Source: Acidithiobacillus ferrianus (GTDB taxonomy: Bacteria; Pseudomonadota; Gammaproteobacteria; Acidithiobacillales; Acidithiobacillaceae). From it: a DNA stretch of 64,000 nt. The stretch lies in NCBI RefSeq assembly GCF_010378095.1, contig NZ_WNJL01000011.1, forward strand, positions 186,001 through 250,000, given 5' to 3'. Shown one piece after another: positions 36,701-45,330 of this stretch. The position numbers and the translations under genes were made by a program. Position 1 is the first letter of the stretch; the number at the start of each line of letters is the position of its first letter. The notes below the pieces were generated by a model. The model saw only the letters and a list, made by a program, of their open reading frames with translations. It searched no databases and was not told the DNA's origin.

Positions 36701-37204
36701 AACAGGTCGGGAGATCTCGCCTTCGTCCAGCTCCATGCCGGCCGCCTGCTGGACAAGGACGGCAAGACCCCCGACGGGGGCAAGCTCGCGGCCCTCTGGC
36801 TTCAACAGAGGCTCGCCGCCGTCATCGGCCTGCCCTGCGGTGGCATTCTCGTCGGCCGGGACGGGGTCATCCGCGCCACGCCCCTGGAGGGCGATGGCAC
36901 CACACTGCTGGATGACCTGCTGGACCTCTGGCAGGAGGGTCTCTGCCAACCCCTGCCCGTCACCCTCAAAACCGCGCTTGCTCGCCTGCGGGGGAAAAAC
37001 CCGGCCCTGATTTACGACGGCAATGAGCACCTGAACGGCGAAGTGCGACAGGATCTCAGCCTGTCGCGCGACTATCCCGATTTCGCCACGCTCAGCGGCA
37101 CCCGAACCGGACCGGGACAACGCGGCTTCGCGGAATATGCCGAAGCCCTTTACCGCCCCTTCGCGGACTGGCTGGAAACGCTGGTGTGGCAGACGCACCC
37201 ATGA
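33779..37204 (+). CDS. recC: Exodeoxyribonuclease V gamma subunit RecC
   Basis: 1141 residues from the ATG at 33779, coupled to the upstream DUF2063 gene by ATGA. It begins with FIVLHGDRLEWL and contains VQSNGIAEWLQ, an inactivated helicase domain (with HIAHSALREVQILHDQLL and ITVMVP-like segments) and CLLGMNEGDYPRRSPRPDFDLM, all typical of RecC. RecC recognises Chi and splits the duplex in the RecBCD helicase-nuclease that processes double-strand breaks. The length is normal (E. coli 1122). Its stop overlaps recB by four bases. Confidence 0.93.
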   Translation: MSRQDIEPGFIVLHGDRLEWLSDAVLEWLHEHPLQALEEEIFLVQSNGIAEWLQWTLAAHEGICAAVRVTLPGRFLWDSYGRVLGQDILPARAPLDKAPLTWRLMRLLPELLPQTDFAPLRHFLDRVAQPDGASERLWQMAAQIADLFDQYQVYRGDWLTDWAAGQSLLRRGDGERMALPAGQSWQPRLWQALRRDLQQNGPDRALGRAQVHDRFLAALNAGQPPAAPLPRRVTLFGAATLPEQSLTALAALGRRMQVILAVPNPCRYHWADIVSGRELLRRERRRQPLRHGRDLSNTAPEDLHQFGNPLLAAWGRQGRDFLNLLDQCDETMTLRQQSSLPRIDLFSEDRGDTLLRQLQVRIRDLEGVSPQTCTPVEDGDTSVVFHIAHSALREVQILHDQLLDRFATGTLQPRDTIVMVPEIGSFAPLIRATFDQYARDDARYIPYHIVDLRARDEQPVLQALDWLLRLPEQRCRQSEIRDLLNCPALRRRFGWTLEDLPILQHWLAGAGWRWGLSAEQRAALGLPHCGPQNSGDFALQRLCLGYANGDDSHFAEIEAYGAAGGLDAALLGPLSQLLEKLEHWQHNLVEPLTPDRWGETARTLLTDFFSASDADDEVLLHHLEEALRLWQADCDAANFRATLPLAVFRGAWLEMLDAPDLGRSFLGGGVTFCTLLPMRAVPYPLVCLLGMNEGDYPRRSPRPDFDLMALPGMARPGDRSRRDDDRYLMLEALLAARQELYLSWTGRDQRNNQELAPSLLVAQLRDTIRDGWPLSEEARERHEKSVLEKRTFVHPLQPFSPDYLQNKQGLRTWSREWYPAPRTIVEDAGLPVPVEVTPRRLDALLEFFRWPARAFYRQRLRTVFSAVDPAAEDDEPFTLDGLETYHLLDDLLKTTQKNGPACLAERVRAQQRSGRYPLAGLAAKTATTLLDEATPILTAWREIGAEWIATPQRRVITHTRGQMWLADWLPTLYQNRSGDLAFVQLHAGRLLDKDGKTPDGGKLAALWLQQRLAAVIGLPCGGILVGRDGVIRATPLEGDGTTLLDDLLDLWQEGLCQPLPVTLKTALARLRGKNPALIYDGNEHLNGEVRQDLSLSRDYPDFATLSGTRTGPGQRGFAEYAEALYRPFADWLETLVWQTHP

Positions 37205-40200
37205 TCACGATCCTCGATCCCTTGCATCTGCCCCTGCATGGCAGCCGCCTCATCGAGGCCAGCGCCGGTACCGGCAAGACCTGGACCATCGCCGCCCTCT
37301 ATCTGCGCCTGATCCTCGGGCACGGCGCGAAGGACGAGCGCTTCGCCCGCGCCCTTCTGCCCGAAGACATTCTGGTGATGACCTTCACCCGCGCCGCCAC
37401 CCAGGAACTCAAGGAGCGCATTCGCGACCGTCTACAAACCGCCGCCCAATATTTCCGGCACACCGGCGATCCCATGGCGCCGGATGCCCTTCTCGAGGCA
37501 CTGCTGGTCGATTACGCCGATCCCGGGGTCCGCGCCCAGGCCGCTCACCAGCTCGCCCTCGCCGCCGACGCCATGGACGACAGCGCCATTTTCACCATCG
37601 ACGCCTGGTGCCAGCGCACCCTGCGCGAGCATGCCTTCGCCACGGGCAGCGACTTCCGTGAAACCCTGCTCCCGGATGAGACCGATCTGCGCGACGACGC
37701 CGTGCGCGACTTCTGGCGGCAGGAAATCTACCCGCTGGGCGAATCCGCCCTCAGTGAGGTCCTCCAGCTCTTTTCCTGCCCCGATAAAGTCCGGCAGGAG
37801 ACAGAAGCCCTGTGCAAACTCGACCCGCCCCTGCCCACCCCAGAATCCACGCTGGCGGACTGGCTGCCCGATGCCCTCGCCGCACCCCGACGGCGACTCG
37901 CCGCCCTCAAGGCGCAATGGGCGGCGGAGCAGGATGCGTTCGCGGTGTGGTTGTCAGGGCTCGTAAACGGTCCCAAAGCGAACAATCCATTGAATGGTAA
38001 CCGCCTAAGCGCAGCCATTGTCACCCGAATCCTCGCCGCATTGCGTGATTGGGCCGACCATCCCGACATGCTGATCCCCGACGAACCGGATACATGTCAG
38101 CGCCTTTCTGCCAGCAAGCTGCCCGGCTATTGCAAGAACAAGCCGCCTCTCGTCGTTCACCCCGCCGCCGAGGTACTGGATACCCTGTTCAGCGCGCTAG
38201 AGACCATCACTCAGCAATTCGCCCGACTGCACGGCGAAATTCGCACCCACGCCGCCGCCTGGATCAACGCCCGGCTGAGCCAGATCAAGGCCCAGAGGGG
38301 GCAGGTGAGCTTTACCGACCACCAGCGGCGTCTCGCCGGGGTCCTGCACGACAGCACCCGGGGACCGGCGTTCGCCGCTCGCCTGCGGCAGAGATATCCC
38401 GTCGCTCTCATCGACGAGTTTCAGGATACCTCCGCCCTGCAATATCAGATCTTCGACGATATCTATCATGCCGCCGACAACGACCCCGACACCCTGCTTC
38501 TGCTCATCGGTGACCCCAAGCAGTCCATCTACGCTTTTCGGGGCGCGGACATCGACAGTTATCTGCAGGCGCGTCGCCTGACCGAGGGTCGCCATTATGC
38601 GCTCGGCACCAACTATCGCTCCAGCCACGCACTGGTCAGCACCCTCAACACCCTCTACAGCGCTGTCGAACAAAATAGCCCCCAAGGCGCTTTTGCCTAT
38701 GCCGCGCCCGGCACCAGCAACCCGCTCCCCTATCAGCCCGTGCAGGCCCATGGCCATAAAAAATGCTGGCAGACCGGTGGGATACCCGCCCCGACCCTCA
38801 CCTTCTGGGTCAGCGCCGAGCCGCTCAGCAAAGGAGACTACCTGGAGCGCTGCGCCGAGCAGACGGCAGAACGCATCGCCACCCTGCTGACCGATCCCAC
38901 CGCCGTTTTCGTCGAAGCGGGTCGGGAACCCCGGCCCATTCAACCCAGAGACATCGCCATTCTCGTTCGTGACCGCTTTGAGGCCGCCAGCATCCGCCAG
39001 GCGCTCGAACGCCGCCAACTGCACAGCGTCTTCCTTTCGGAGCGGGACTCCGTCTACACCAGTGAGGAGGCCCGCGACCTGCTCCTCTGGCTGGAAGCCG
39101 TCGCCGAACCTGAAGATACCCGCCGCTTGCGCGTCGCCCTCGCCCTGCCGCTGCTGGGGCAGCCCCTCAGCGCCCTGGATGCCTTCAATCAGGACGAGGC
39201 GGTCTGGGAAGCGCAACTGGAGCAATTCCAGGATCTGTCCCGGCAATGGCGGCGGCAGGGCGTGCTGGCTATGCTTCACCACAGCATCCACCAGTTCGGC
39301 ATCGCCGCCCGGCTGCTGACCCGGGTCGAGGGCGAACGCCGCCTCACCAACCTGCTCCACCTCGGCGAACTCCTGCAACAGGCGAGCGCCACCCTCGACG
39401 GCCCCGAAGCCCTCATCCACCACCTGCGCGAGGCCATCGCCGCCGGGAGTAATCAGAGTGACGCCCACATCCTGCGGCTGGAGAGCGATGCCGAACTGCT
39501 GCGCGTAGTTACCATCCACGCCGCCAAAGGCCTGCAATACCCGCTGGTGTTCCTACCCTTCATCGCCACCCGCAAGCCGGCCAAGGCCAGCCCGTTCACC
39601 ATCACGCGGCATGCGGAGGGACAGCCCGCCATCCACTGGGAAAGCGGCGACACGGCGGCCGCAGAAAGGGCGCGATTGCAGGAAGACCTCCGCCTCCTCT
39701 ACGTCGCCCTCACCCGTGCCGAGCACGCCCTCTGGCTGGGTCTCGCCACACCAAAGACGGCGGGAACACCGATCTTTACCGGCAGCGCCATCGCCCACCT
39801 GCTGGGCAGCCAATGCCCCCCCGTCCGTGATCTCGCCACCCTGCTCGACGACTGCGCCCGACGCTCCCCGGAGATTGCCGTCGAGACGCTACCGGGTCAC
39901 CTCCCCACGACGCGGGTCGCGCGTCACCCCGATGGCACCCGCAACCCGCCCGCGGAATATACCGCGCGCTTCGAGAAGCACTGGGGCGTCGCCAGCTTCT
40001 CCCACCTGGTGCGCGATCTTCCCGCCGATCCGGCGGCGGCGACGCCCCGGCGCGCCCGGACCGGCGCGCCCTGGCATCGCTATCCGCAGGGCATGAATGC
40101 CGGCACCTTTCTCCACGCGCAACTGCAACGGCTTGCCCTGAGCGATTTTGATCAAGCGGATCAGGACCACTTTGCCGAACCACTGCACAAGGCCTGTACC

Positions 40201-40797
40201 CAGGCCGGCCTGAGCGATTGGACCGAAGAAACCGCCGAATGGCTGCACGCCATCATCCATAGCCCCCTCGCCCCCCTCGCAGCGACGCTCTGCGATCTCC
40301 GCGACCCCCGGAGCGAAATGGCCTTCTGGTTTCCCAGCGATGCCCTGCGCAGCGAGGAGTTGGACCGGCTCTGTCAACAGCATATTTTCCCCGGTATCGG
40401 GCGCCCCAGGCTCCCTCAGCGGATCATCCACGGCATGATGCGCGGCTCCATGGACCTGGTCTTCGAGCAGGACAGGCGTTATTACATCCTTGACTACAAA
40501 TCCAACACCCTCGGTAGCGACGACGCCGATTACCATGCCGAAGCCCTGCGCAACGCCACCCTCGGCCATCGTTATGAACTGCAGTCCAGCCTCTATCAAC
40601 TGGCCCTGCACCGCCTGCTGCGCCAGCGCATGGGCAGCGGCTACCGGCCCGGAACCCATCTCGGTGGCACCCTCTTCTGCTTCCTGCGCGGACTGCGAGG
40701 ACCGGAACGGGGTATGCTCCATCTTCCCGCCGACCTCGCCCTGCTCGACGCCCTCGACCGCCTCTTCGGCCTGCCGCAGCGTGCAACCCAACCATGA
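37201..40797 (+). CDS. recB: Exodeoxyribonuclease V beta subunit RecB
   Basis: 1198 residues from the ATG at 37201, four bases into the recC stop. An N-terminal superfamily 1 helicase has Walker A ASAGTGKTWT, VMTFTRAATQELKERI, Walker B ALIDEFQDTS, GDPKQSIYAFRGAD, NYRSSH, VTIHAAKGLQYPLVFLP and LLYVALTRAEHAL. The C-terminal nuclease domain (about residues 960-1198) ends with GSMDLVFEQDRRYYILDYKSN, carrying the catalytic Asp and Asp-Tyr-Lys. It unwinds 3'-to-5', cuts both strands, and loads RecA after Chi. All catalytic motifs look intact. Confidence 0.95.
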   Translation: MITILDPLHLPLHGSRLIEASAGTGKTWTIAALYLRLILGHGAKDERFARALLPEDILVMTFTRAATQELKERIRDRLQTAAQYFRHTGDPMAPDALLEALLVDYADPGVRAQAAHQLALAADAMDDSAIFTIDAWCQRTLREHAFATGSDFRETLLPDETDLRDDAVRDFWRQEIYPLGESALSEVLQLFSCPDKVRQETEALCKLDPPLPTPESTLADWLPDALAAPRRRLAALKAQWAAEQDAFAVWLSGLVNGPKANNPLNGNRLSAAIVTRILAALRDWADHPDMLIPDEPDTCQRLSASKLPGYCKNKPPLVVHPAAEVLDTLFSALETITQQFARLHGEIRTHAAAWINARLSQIKAQRGQVSFTDHQRRLAGVLHDSTRGPAFAARLRQRYPVALIDEFQDTSALQYQIFDDIYHAADNDPDTLLLLIGDPKQSIYAFRGADIDSYLQARRLTEGRHYALGTNYRSSHALVSTLNTLYSAVEQNSPQGAFAYAAPGTSNPLPYQPVQAHGHKKCWQTGGIPAPTLTFWVSAEPLSKGDYLERCAEQTAERIATLLTDPTAVFVEAGREPRPIQPRDIAILVRDRFEAASIRQALERRQLHSVFLSERDSVYTSEEARDLLLWLEAVAEPEDTRRLRVALALPLLGQPLSALDAFNQDEAVWEAQLEQFQDLSRQWRRQGVLAMLHHSIHQFGIAARLLTRVEGERRLTNLLHLGELLQQASATLDGPEALIHHLREAIAAGSNQSDAHILRLESDAELLRVVTIHAAKGLQYPLVFLPFIATRKPAKASPFTITRHAEGQPAIHWESGDTAAAERARLQEDLRLLYVALTRAEHALWLGLATPKTAGTPIFTGSAIAHLLGSQCPPVRDLATLLDDCARRSPEIAVETLPGHLPTTRVARHPDGTRNPPAEYTARFEKHWGVASFSHLVRDLPADPAAATPRRARTGAPWHRYPQGMNAGTFLHAQLQRLALSDFDQADQDHFAEPLHKACTQAGLSDWTEETAEWLHAIIHSPLAPLAATLCDLRDPRSEMAFWFPSDALRSEELDRLCQQHIFPGIGRPRLPQRIIHGMMRGSMDLVFEQDRRYYILDYKSNTLGSDDADYHAEALRNATLGHRYELQSSLYQLALHRLLRQRMGSGYRPGTHLGGTLFCFLRGLRGPERGMLHLPADLALLDALDRLFGLPQRATQP

Positions 40798-42752
40798 GTG
40801 AGCCCATGACCTCAGCCATGATGGACCAACTCCGCACCTGGACTGAGGAAGGCTGGCTGCGGCCCCTCGACCTCGCCTTCGCCCAGTTCCTCGTCCGTCT
40901 GGATCCGCAGGCCCCCGCCCTCCTGCCGCTGGCGGGTGCCCTTCTCGCACACTTGGAGGGGAGGGGCCACACCTGCATCACCTTGGAAACCTTCCTCGCC
41001 ACGCCGGAAGGATTCCTGGACTGGCCCGCGCCGGGGCTGGCCTTGCTGAAGACCGCACTCGGCCCCTGGTCCCGCTCCGATCAGTGGACGGAGACCCTCG
41101 CCCAAAGCCGGTGCGTGCAGATCACGAAGGGCACCGTTCCCCATCCGGCGGGCGCTGAAGAAACACCCTTGGTGCTCAGCGCGCGGTGTTTCTATCTGCG
41201 CCGCTACTGGCGCGACCAGCAGTTCATCGCCGAGACCCTGCGCCAGCGGGTCCGGCAGCGCGTCGCCGATGTCATCGACACCGAGACGTTGCGCTTCTGG
41301 CTGGAGCGACTCTTCCCAGGGTCCGAAAAATCCAGCGAGACTCTCCCCTGGCAAAAAATCGCTTGCGCCCTGGCCGTGCGCAACCATTTCGGCATCATCA
41401 CCGGTGGCCCCGGCACCGGCAAAACCTACACCGTCGCCCGCCTCATCGCCCTGCTCATGGCGGCCAGCCGCACCTCCCCCTTACGCATCGTCCTCGCCGC
41501 GCCCACCGGCAAGGCCGCCGTGCGCATCGACGAATCCCTGCACAGCGCTGTCGACTCCCTTCCGCAATGGAATCAGGCACTCGGCATGGACCTGGCCGAA
41601 ACCTTCGCCCGCCTGCGCCCGGCGCGCACCCTGCACCACCTGCTCGGCGTCCACCCCGACGACCGCCGCCGCTTTCGCCATGACGCCGCCCATCCCCTCG
41701 AACTCGATGTATTGGTGGTGGACGAAGCCTCCATGATCCATCAGGAGATGATGGCCGCCCTGCTCCGCGCCCTGCCTGCTTCCGCCCGTCTCATCCTCCT
41801 CGGCGATCAGGATCAGCTCGCCTCCGTCGAAGCCGGCGCCGTCCTCGCCGAACTCTGTGAGGGAAGCGGACGGTATGACGCGGACACCTGCGCCTACCTG
41901 CAGGACAGTTGCGGTGCCGCACCACGGCACGAAGACAGCACCAACCCCCTCGCGCCGGGCATCATCCGCCTGCAACGCAGCCACCGCTTCAACGCCGAAA
42001 TCGGCGGTTTGGCCGATGCCGTCCGCGGCGGTCGTCCCGAAGCCGTCTTCCACATTTTGCACAGCGGTCCGGCTGGCGCTCTCGCTTGGCAATCCGTCCC
42101 CGACATGCACCAGATACTGGCACTCGCGGGCATGGAAACGGCCTATGGCCGTGTCTGGCAAGCTGCCGGTCAGCCGCCGCAAGACGCGCGGCAACATACC
42201 GCGTGGGTCAACGCAGTGCTCAAAGACTACGCCGGTTTTCGCATCCTTTGCGCCCTGCGCCAAGGTCCCTGGGGCGTCACCGGCATCAACCGGGCCATGG
42301 AAGCATATCTGCAACATCAGGGCATTCCGCGGGGTCCCGGTCTTTGGTATGCCGGGCGCCCCACGCTCGTTACCCGCAACGACCCCGACCTCGGTCTCAG
42401 CAATGGCGACATCGGCATCACCCTGCCCGACCCCGGCAAGCGCCTGCGCGTCTATTTCCCCAGCAGCGACGGCCCGCCCCGCGCCATTCTCCCCAGCCGT
42501 CTCAACCACACCGAAAGCGCCTGGGCGATGACCGTTCACAAAGCGCAAGGTTCCGAGTTCGCCCATACCGTTCTCATCCTCCCGCCAGAAGACAGTCCGG
42601 TGCTCAGTCGCGAGTTGCTGTACACCGCCATCACCCGCGCCCGCAGCCATTTCACCCTCATCGCCCCCCGCGAACGGCTGGAAGAGGCCATCCGCCGTCC
42701 GACCCGGCGCATGAGCGGGTTGCATGCGGCCTTGCACGATCCCCGGCGCTGA
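40794..42752 (+). CDS. recD: Exodeoxyribonuclease V alpha subunit RecD
   Basis: 652 residues, overlapping recB by four bases. The superfamily 1B helicase motifs are intact: GGPGTGKTYTV, APTGKAAVRI, VLVVDEASMIHQ, GDQDQLASVEAG, MTVHKAQGSEFAHTVLILP and LLYTAITRARSHF. It is the fast 5'-to-3' motor of RecBCD. The N-terminal domain (about 1-170) contacts RecC. The gene ends the bufBC-like/recCBD operon and converges on crp, with an 8-bp hairpin between the two stops. Confidence 0.94.
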   Translation: MSEPMTSAMMDQLRTWTEEGWLRPLDLAFAQFLVRLDPQAPALLPLAGALLAHLEGRGHTCITLETFLATPEGFLDWPAPGLALLKTALGPWSRSDQWTETLAQSRCVQITKGTVPHPAGAEETPLVLSARCFYLRRYWRDQQFIAETLRQRVRQRVADVIDTETLRFWLERLFPGSEKSSETLPWQKIACALAVRNHFGIITGGPGTGKTYTVARLIALLMAASRTSPLRIVLAAPTGKAAVRIDESLHSAVDSLPQWNQALGMDLAETFARLRPARTLHHLLGVHPDDRRRFRHDAAHPLELDVLVVDEASMIHQEMMAALLRALPASARLILLGDQDQLASVEAGAVLAELCEGSGRYDADTCAYLQDSCGAAPRHEDSTNPLAPGIIRLQRSHRFNAEIGGLADAVRGGRPEAVFHILHSGPAGALAWQSVPDMHQILALAGMETAYGRVWQAAGQPPQDARQHTAWVNAVLKDYAGFRILCALRQGPWGVTGINRAMEAYLQHQGIPRGPGLWYAGRPTLVTRNDPDLGLSNGDIGITLPDPGKRLRVYFPSSDGPPRAILPSRLNHTESAWAMTVHKAQGSEFAHTVLILPPEDSPVLSRELLYTAITRARSHFTLIAPRERLEEAIRRPTRRMSGLHAALHDPRR

Positions 42753-42763
42753 ATGGCCCATCC

Positions 42764-42791
42764 GCCACCGGCGTCACCATTCTCCGGTGGC
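42764..42791. terminator. Hairpin between convergent recD and crp
   Basis: GCCACCGG (42764-42771) pairs perfectly with CCGGTGGC (42784-42791) around a 12-base loop. It sits between the two stop codons and could end transcription from both sides. There is no T-tract. Confidence 0.4.
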
Positions 42792-42795
42792 CGCC

Positions 42796-43482
42796 TCAGC
42801 GCCCCTCGACCCAGCGCCGCAGGGCGAGGGGATTGGGAATGGAAATCAGACGGCGGTCCACCGTCAGCAATTCTGCCTTGCGCAGTCGCGCCAGCACGCG
42901 TGACAAGGTTTCCGGGGTCAGACCCAATCGTGCCGCCACCGCCGCTTTTTTGCCGGGAAGCTCGATCCGCGCAGGGTCATTCAGCACCGGACACAGATCC
43001 AGCAGATAGCCCACCAGCCGCTGTTCCGCCGACTCCACACTCAGATGCCGCAACTCCTTGACCAGAAAGTGCAGACGCATGCTCAGTCGCGCCAGCATCT
43101 GCCGCATCAGCAGAGGATGCTGTTCCAGGCTTTCCACGAAGAGATCTAACGGAATCTCCAGCACCGTGGCCACGCCTTCCGCCTGCGCCGTCACCGGGTA
43201 ACGGCCGCCCAGGAAGGCCACGGCCTCTGCGAAGAGATCATCGGGCTGGATGATTTCGACGATCTTCTCCTGCCCCGTGGCCGCCGCCGCAATCAAGTCC
43301 ACCCGCCCCGTCGCCAGGAAATAAAAGGATTGCGCCTGTCCGCCTTCGGCAAAGAGAATCTCCCCCGCCGCCAGAACCAGGGGCCGGGACTGCGCCAGCA
43401 GCGGCAGCATCACCTTTTCCGGCCACGCCGAAAACAACGGGGTCTGGCGGAGCCGGGGCAGCAACGCCTCCTTACTCACCAT
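42796..43482 (-). CDS. Crp/Fnr-family transcription regulator
   Basis: 228 residues. A cyclic-nucleotide-binding-type beta-roll (about 15-130, with [25 protein letters not shown]) is followed by a dimer helix and a winged helix-turn-helix (about 150-215, [25 protein letters not shown]). It lacks the N-terminal Cys cluster of FNR and the Arg-Ser pair that binds cAMP phosphate in CRP, so the signal is unknown. The HTH resembles Dnr/FLP-type regulators. The gene overlaps the end of msrB by 11 bases, suggesting a redox- or nitrosative-stress role. Confidence 0.85.
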   Translation of the reverse strand: MVSKEALLPRLRQTPLFSAWPEKVMLPLLAQSRPLVLAAGEILFAEGGQAQSFYFLATGRVDLIAAAATGQEKIVEIIQPDDLFAEAVAFLGGRYPVTAQAEGVATVLEIPLDLFVESLEQHPLLMRQMLARLSMRLHFLVKELRHLSVESAEQRLVGYLLDLCPVLNDPARIELPGKKAAVAARLGLTPETLSRVLARLRKAELLTVDRRLISIPNPLALRRWVEGR

Positions 43483-43912
43483 CCGCCGCGCCCCCCGCTT
43501 CGAAACGCAGCGCCGCGGAGTTCAAACAATAGCGTAACCCCGTTGGGGGCGGACCATCGGGAAACACATGCCCCAGGTGGCTGTCGCAGCGCGCGCAGCG
43601 GATTTCCGCGCGCACCATGCCATGACGGACATCACGGACCTCATGGATATGGTCGGGCGCAAAGGGCTCCCAGAAACTCGGCCAGCCTGTTCCTGACTCG
43701 AATTTCGTCGTGGAGCGAAACAGCGGCAACCCGCACAGCGCGCAGGCAAACACCCCTTCCCTCTTCTCATGCAACAAATCCCCACAAAAAGGGGGTTCCG
43801 TGCCCTGCTCAAAAAGCACATGACGCACCTCGGCGGGCAAATCCCGCGCCATTTGGGCGCGTCTCTCCGCATCCATCGGGGTCAAGTCAAAGCCAGCGGA
43901 TGAGCGGATCAT
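43472..43912 (-). CDS. msrB: Peptide methionine-R-sulfoxide reductase
   Basis: 146 residues. AAGGAGG lies eight bases before the ATG at 43912; the ATG at 43918 would be only two bases away from it. It has two zinc-binding CxxC pairs (CALC and CARC), [13 protein letters not shown], and the catalytic-cysteine motif [11 protein letters not shown]. It reduces the R epimer of methionine sulfoxide in proteins using thioredoxin. There is no signal peptide, so it acts in the cytoplasm. The ribosome site overlaps the msrA stop codon. Confidence 0.93.
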   Translation of the reverse strand: MIRSSAGFDLTPMDAERRAQMARDLPAEVRHVLFEQGTEPPFCGDLLHEKREGVFACALCGLPLFRSTTKFESGTGWPSFWEPFAPDHIHEVRDVRHGMVRAEIRCARCDSHLGHVFPDGPPPTGLRYCLNSAALRFEAGGAADGE

Positions 43913-43926
43913 CGCCATATCCTCCT

Positions 43927-44514
43927 TCAAATCTGTCGCAACCATTGCGGAAAACATGCCCGCAGTTTCTCCACCTTCGGTTGCGCTATCGCATCGATAT
44001 AAGGCTGCTCAGGATGTCGACGGGCATAATCCTGATGATAGGCCTCGGCCGGGTAAAACCGCGTCAATGGTGTGATTTCGGTGACAATAGGGGCACCAAA
44101 CACACCCGCCTGCTGAAGCTGCGCCACATAATCCCGTGCCACGGCCGCCTGCGCGTCATTCAGGGTGAAGAGGGCGGAACGATATTGCGTCCCTACATCG
44201 TTACCCTGCCGGTGGTGCTGGGTCGGATCGTGAGCTACCGCGAAAAACACTTGCAACAAGCGTCCGAAGGACAGCACCGTGGAATCATAACGCACCTCCA
44301 CCGCCTCGGCGTGTCCTGTGCCGCCACCGCAGACCGCTCGATAATTCGCCGTCTCCGCCGCCCCTCCGCTATAGCCGGAAACCACCCGCGTCACCCCGGC
44401 GAGCGCCAGATATACCGCCTCCACGCACCAGAAACAGCCCCCCGCCAACACCGCGGTCTCCGGCGCGTCGGCGGCGGGGTCCTCCCGTTCGGGAGGAGGA
44501 ATGGACAAAATCAT
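43927..44514 (-). CDS. msrA: Peptide methionine-S-sulfoxide reductase
   Basis: 195 residues from the ATG at 44514 (GGAG about ten bases upstream); a longer frame to 44634 is less likely. The catalytic motif GGCFWCVE is intact, with [28 protein letters not shown] and [11 protein letters not shown] typical of MsrA. It repairs the S epimer of methionine sulfoxide, complementing MsrB. The gene order msrA-msrB-crp on the minus strand, with tiny gaps or overlaps, indicates one operon. Confidence 0.94.
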   Translation of the reverse strand: MILSIPPPEREDPAADAPETAVLAGGCFWCVEAVYLALAGVTRVVSGYSGGAAETANYRAVCGGGTGHAEAVEVRYDSTVLSFGRLLQVFFAVAHDPTQHHRQGNDVGTQYRSALFTLNDAQAAVARDYVAQLQQAGVFGAPIVTEITPLTRFYPAEAYHQDYARRHPEQPYIDAIAQPKVEKLRACFPQWLRQI

Positions 44515-44611
44515 GCGATATGCACTCCAGAAGCGCCCCTGGCTCTTGACCTGAGCGGGCATTGTCCTGAGCATAGCCGCAAACCTTCCCCCGGACCAAA
44601 CAGGAGTCAGG

Positions 44612-45199
44612 ATGAGCGGACATGGACTGCACACCCACCCCCCCCACGAAGAAGCGGCACACCCTGCGACCGAGCCGGGTAGTCACGCAGAGAATCGGCA
44701 CAGCCTCGGCCAGTGGGTAGCCATTTTCACCGCGATATTGGCGGCCTTCGGCGCCATTGTCAGCTATCAGGGCACATACCTCATGAACGAGGTTCTGCTC
44801 TATAAAAATGAGGCCGTACTGAAAAAAGCCAACGCCACCGACCAGTGGAACTATTATCAGGCCGTCAGCACCAAGCTGCACCTCATGGAACTCGCCGTCA
44901 CCCTCGCTCCGGCCAAGGCCGGCCATTTCGAAAGCAAGATCGCCAAGTACAAGGCCCAGAAAGGCAGCATCCAGCGGGCGGCGGAAGCGCTGGAAAAGCA
45001 ATCGGAGCAGGCCAACACGGAATCCGCCCGCCTCAACCGTCCCCACAACGACATGGAAATCGCCATGATTTTCCTGCAGATCGCCATTTCGCTGGCCTCC
45101 ATCACCGCCCTGACCCGGCGCACATGGCTTTTTGGCATCGGGATGCTGAGCGCCGCGGGCGGTGTTGCATTGTGGGGGATCGCGATGCTTCTGATGTGA
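44612..45199 (+). CDS. DUF4337 membrane protein
   Basis: 195 residues, with CAGGAGTCAGG before the ATG. The N-terminus is His-rich (HGLHTHPPHEEAAHP ... HAENRHS; eight His in about 30 residues), suggesting metal or proton sensing. A membrane helix spans about 34-55, a charged coiled region about 60-145 and two helices about 147-195. The central DQWNYYQAVSTKLHL is characteristic of DUF4337, a family of unknown function. It is divergent from msrA and convergent with glrR. Confidence 0.75.
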   Translation: MSGHGLHTHPPHEEAAHPATEPGSHAENRHSLGQWVAIFTAILAAFGAIVSYQGTYLMNEVLLYKNEAVLKKANATDQWNYYQAVSTKLHLMELAVTLAPAKAGHFESKIAKYKAQKGSIQRAAEALEKQSEQANTESARLNRPHNDMEIAMIFLQIAISLASITALTRRTWLFGIGMLSAAGGVALWGIAMLLM

Positions 45200-45283
45200 C
45201 GTGCCACACCGGTTTGTCCAAGCGGATGCCCCGGACTCCAGCACCGGGGAGAGCCGCGAATTGCCGCAGAAGATAACGACCTC

Positions 45284-45307
45284 GCCCGCCTGAAGCGGGG
45301 GGCTTTT
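45284..45307 (+). terminator. Weak terminator after the DUF4337 gene
   Basis: CCCGC (45285-45289) pairs with GCGGG (45295-45299) around CTGAA; further G residues and TTTT (45304-45307) follow. The stem is only five pairs, so confidence is modest. Confidence 0.35.
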
Positions 45308-45330
45308 ATCATGACGCGGCGCGGCCGGCT

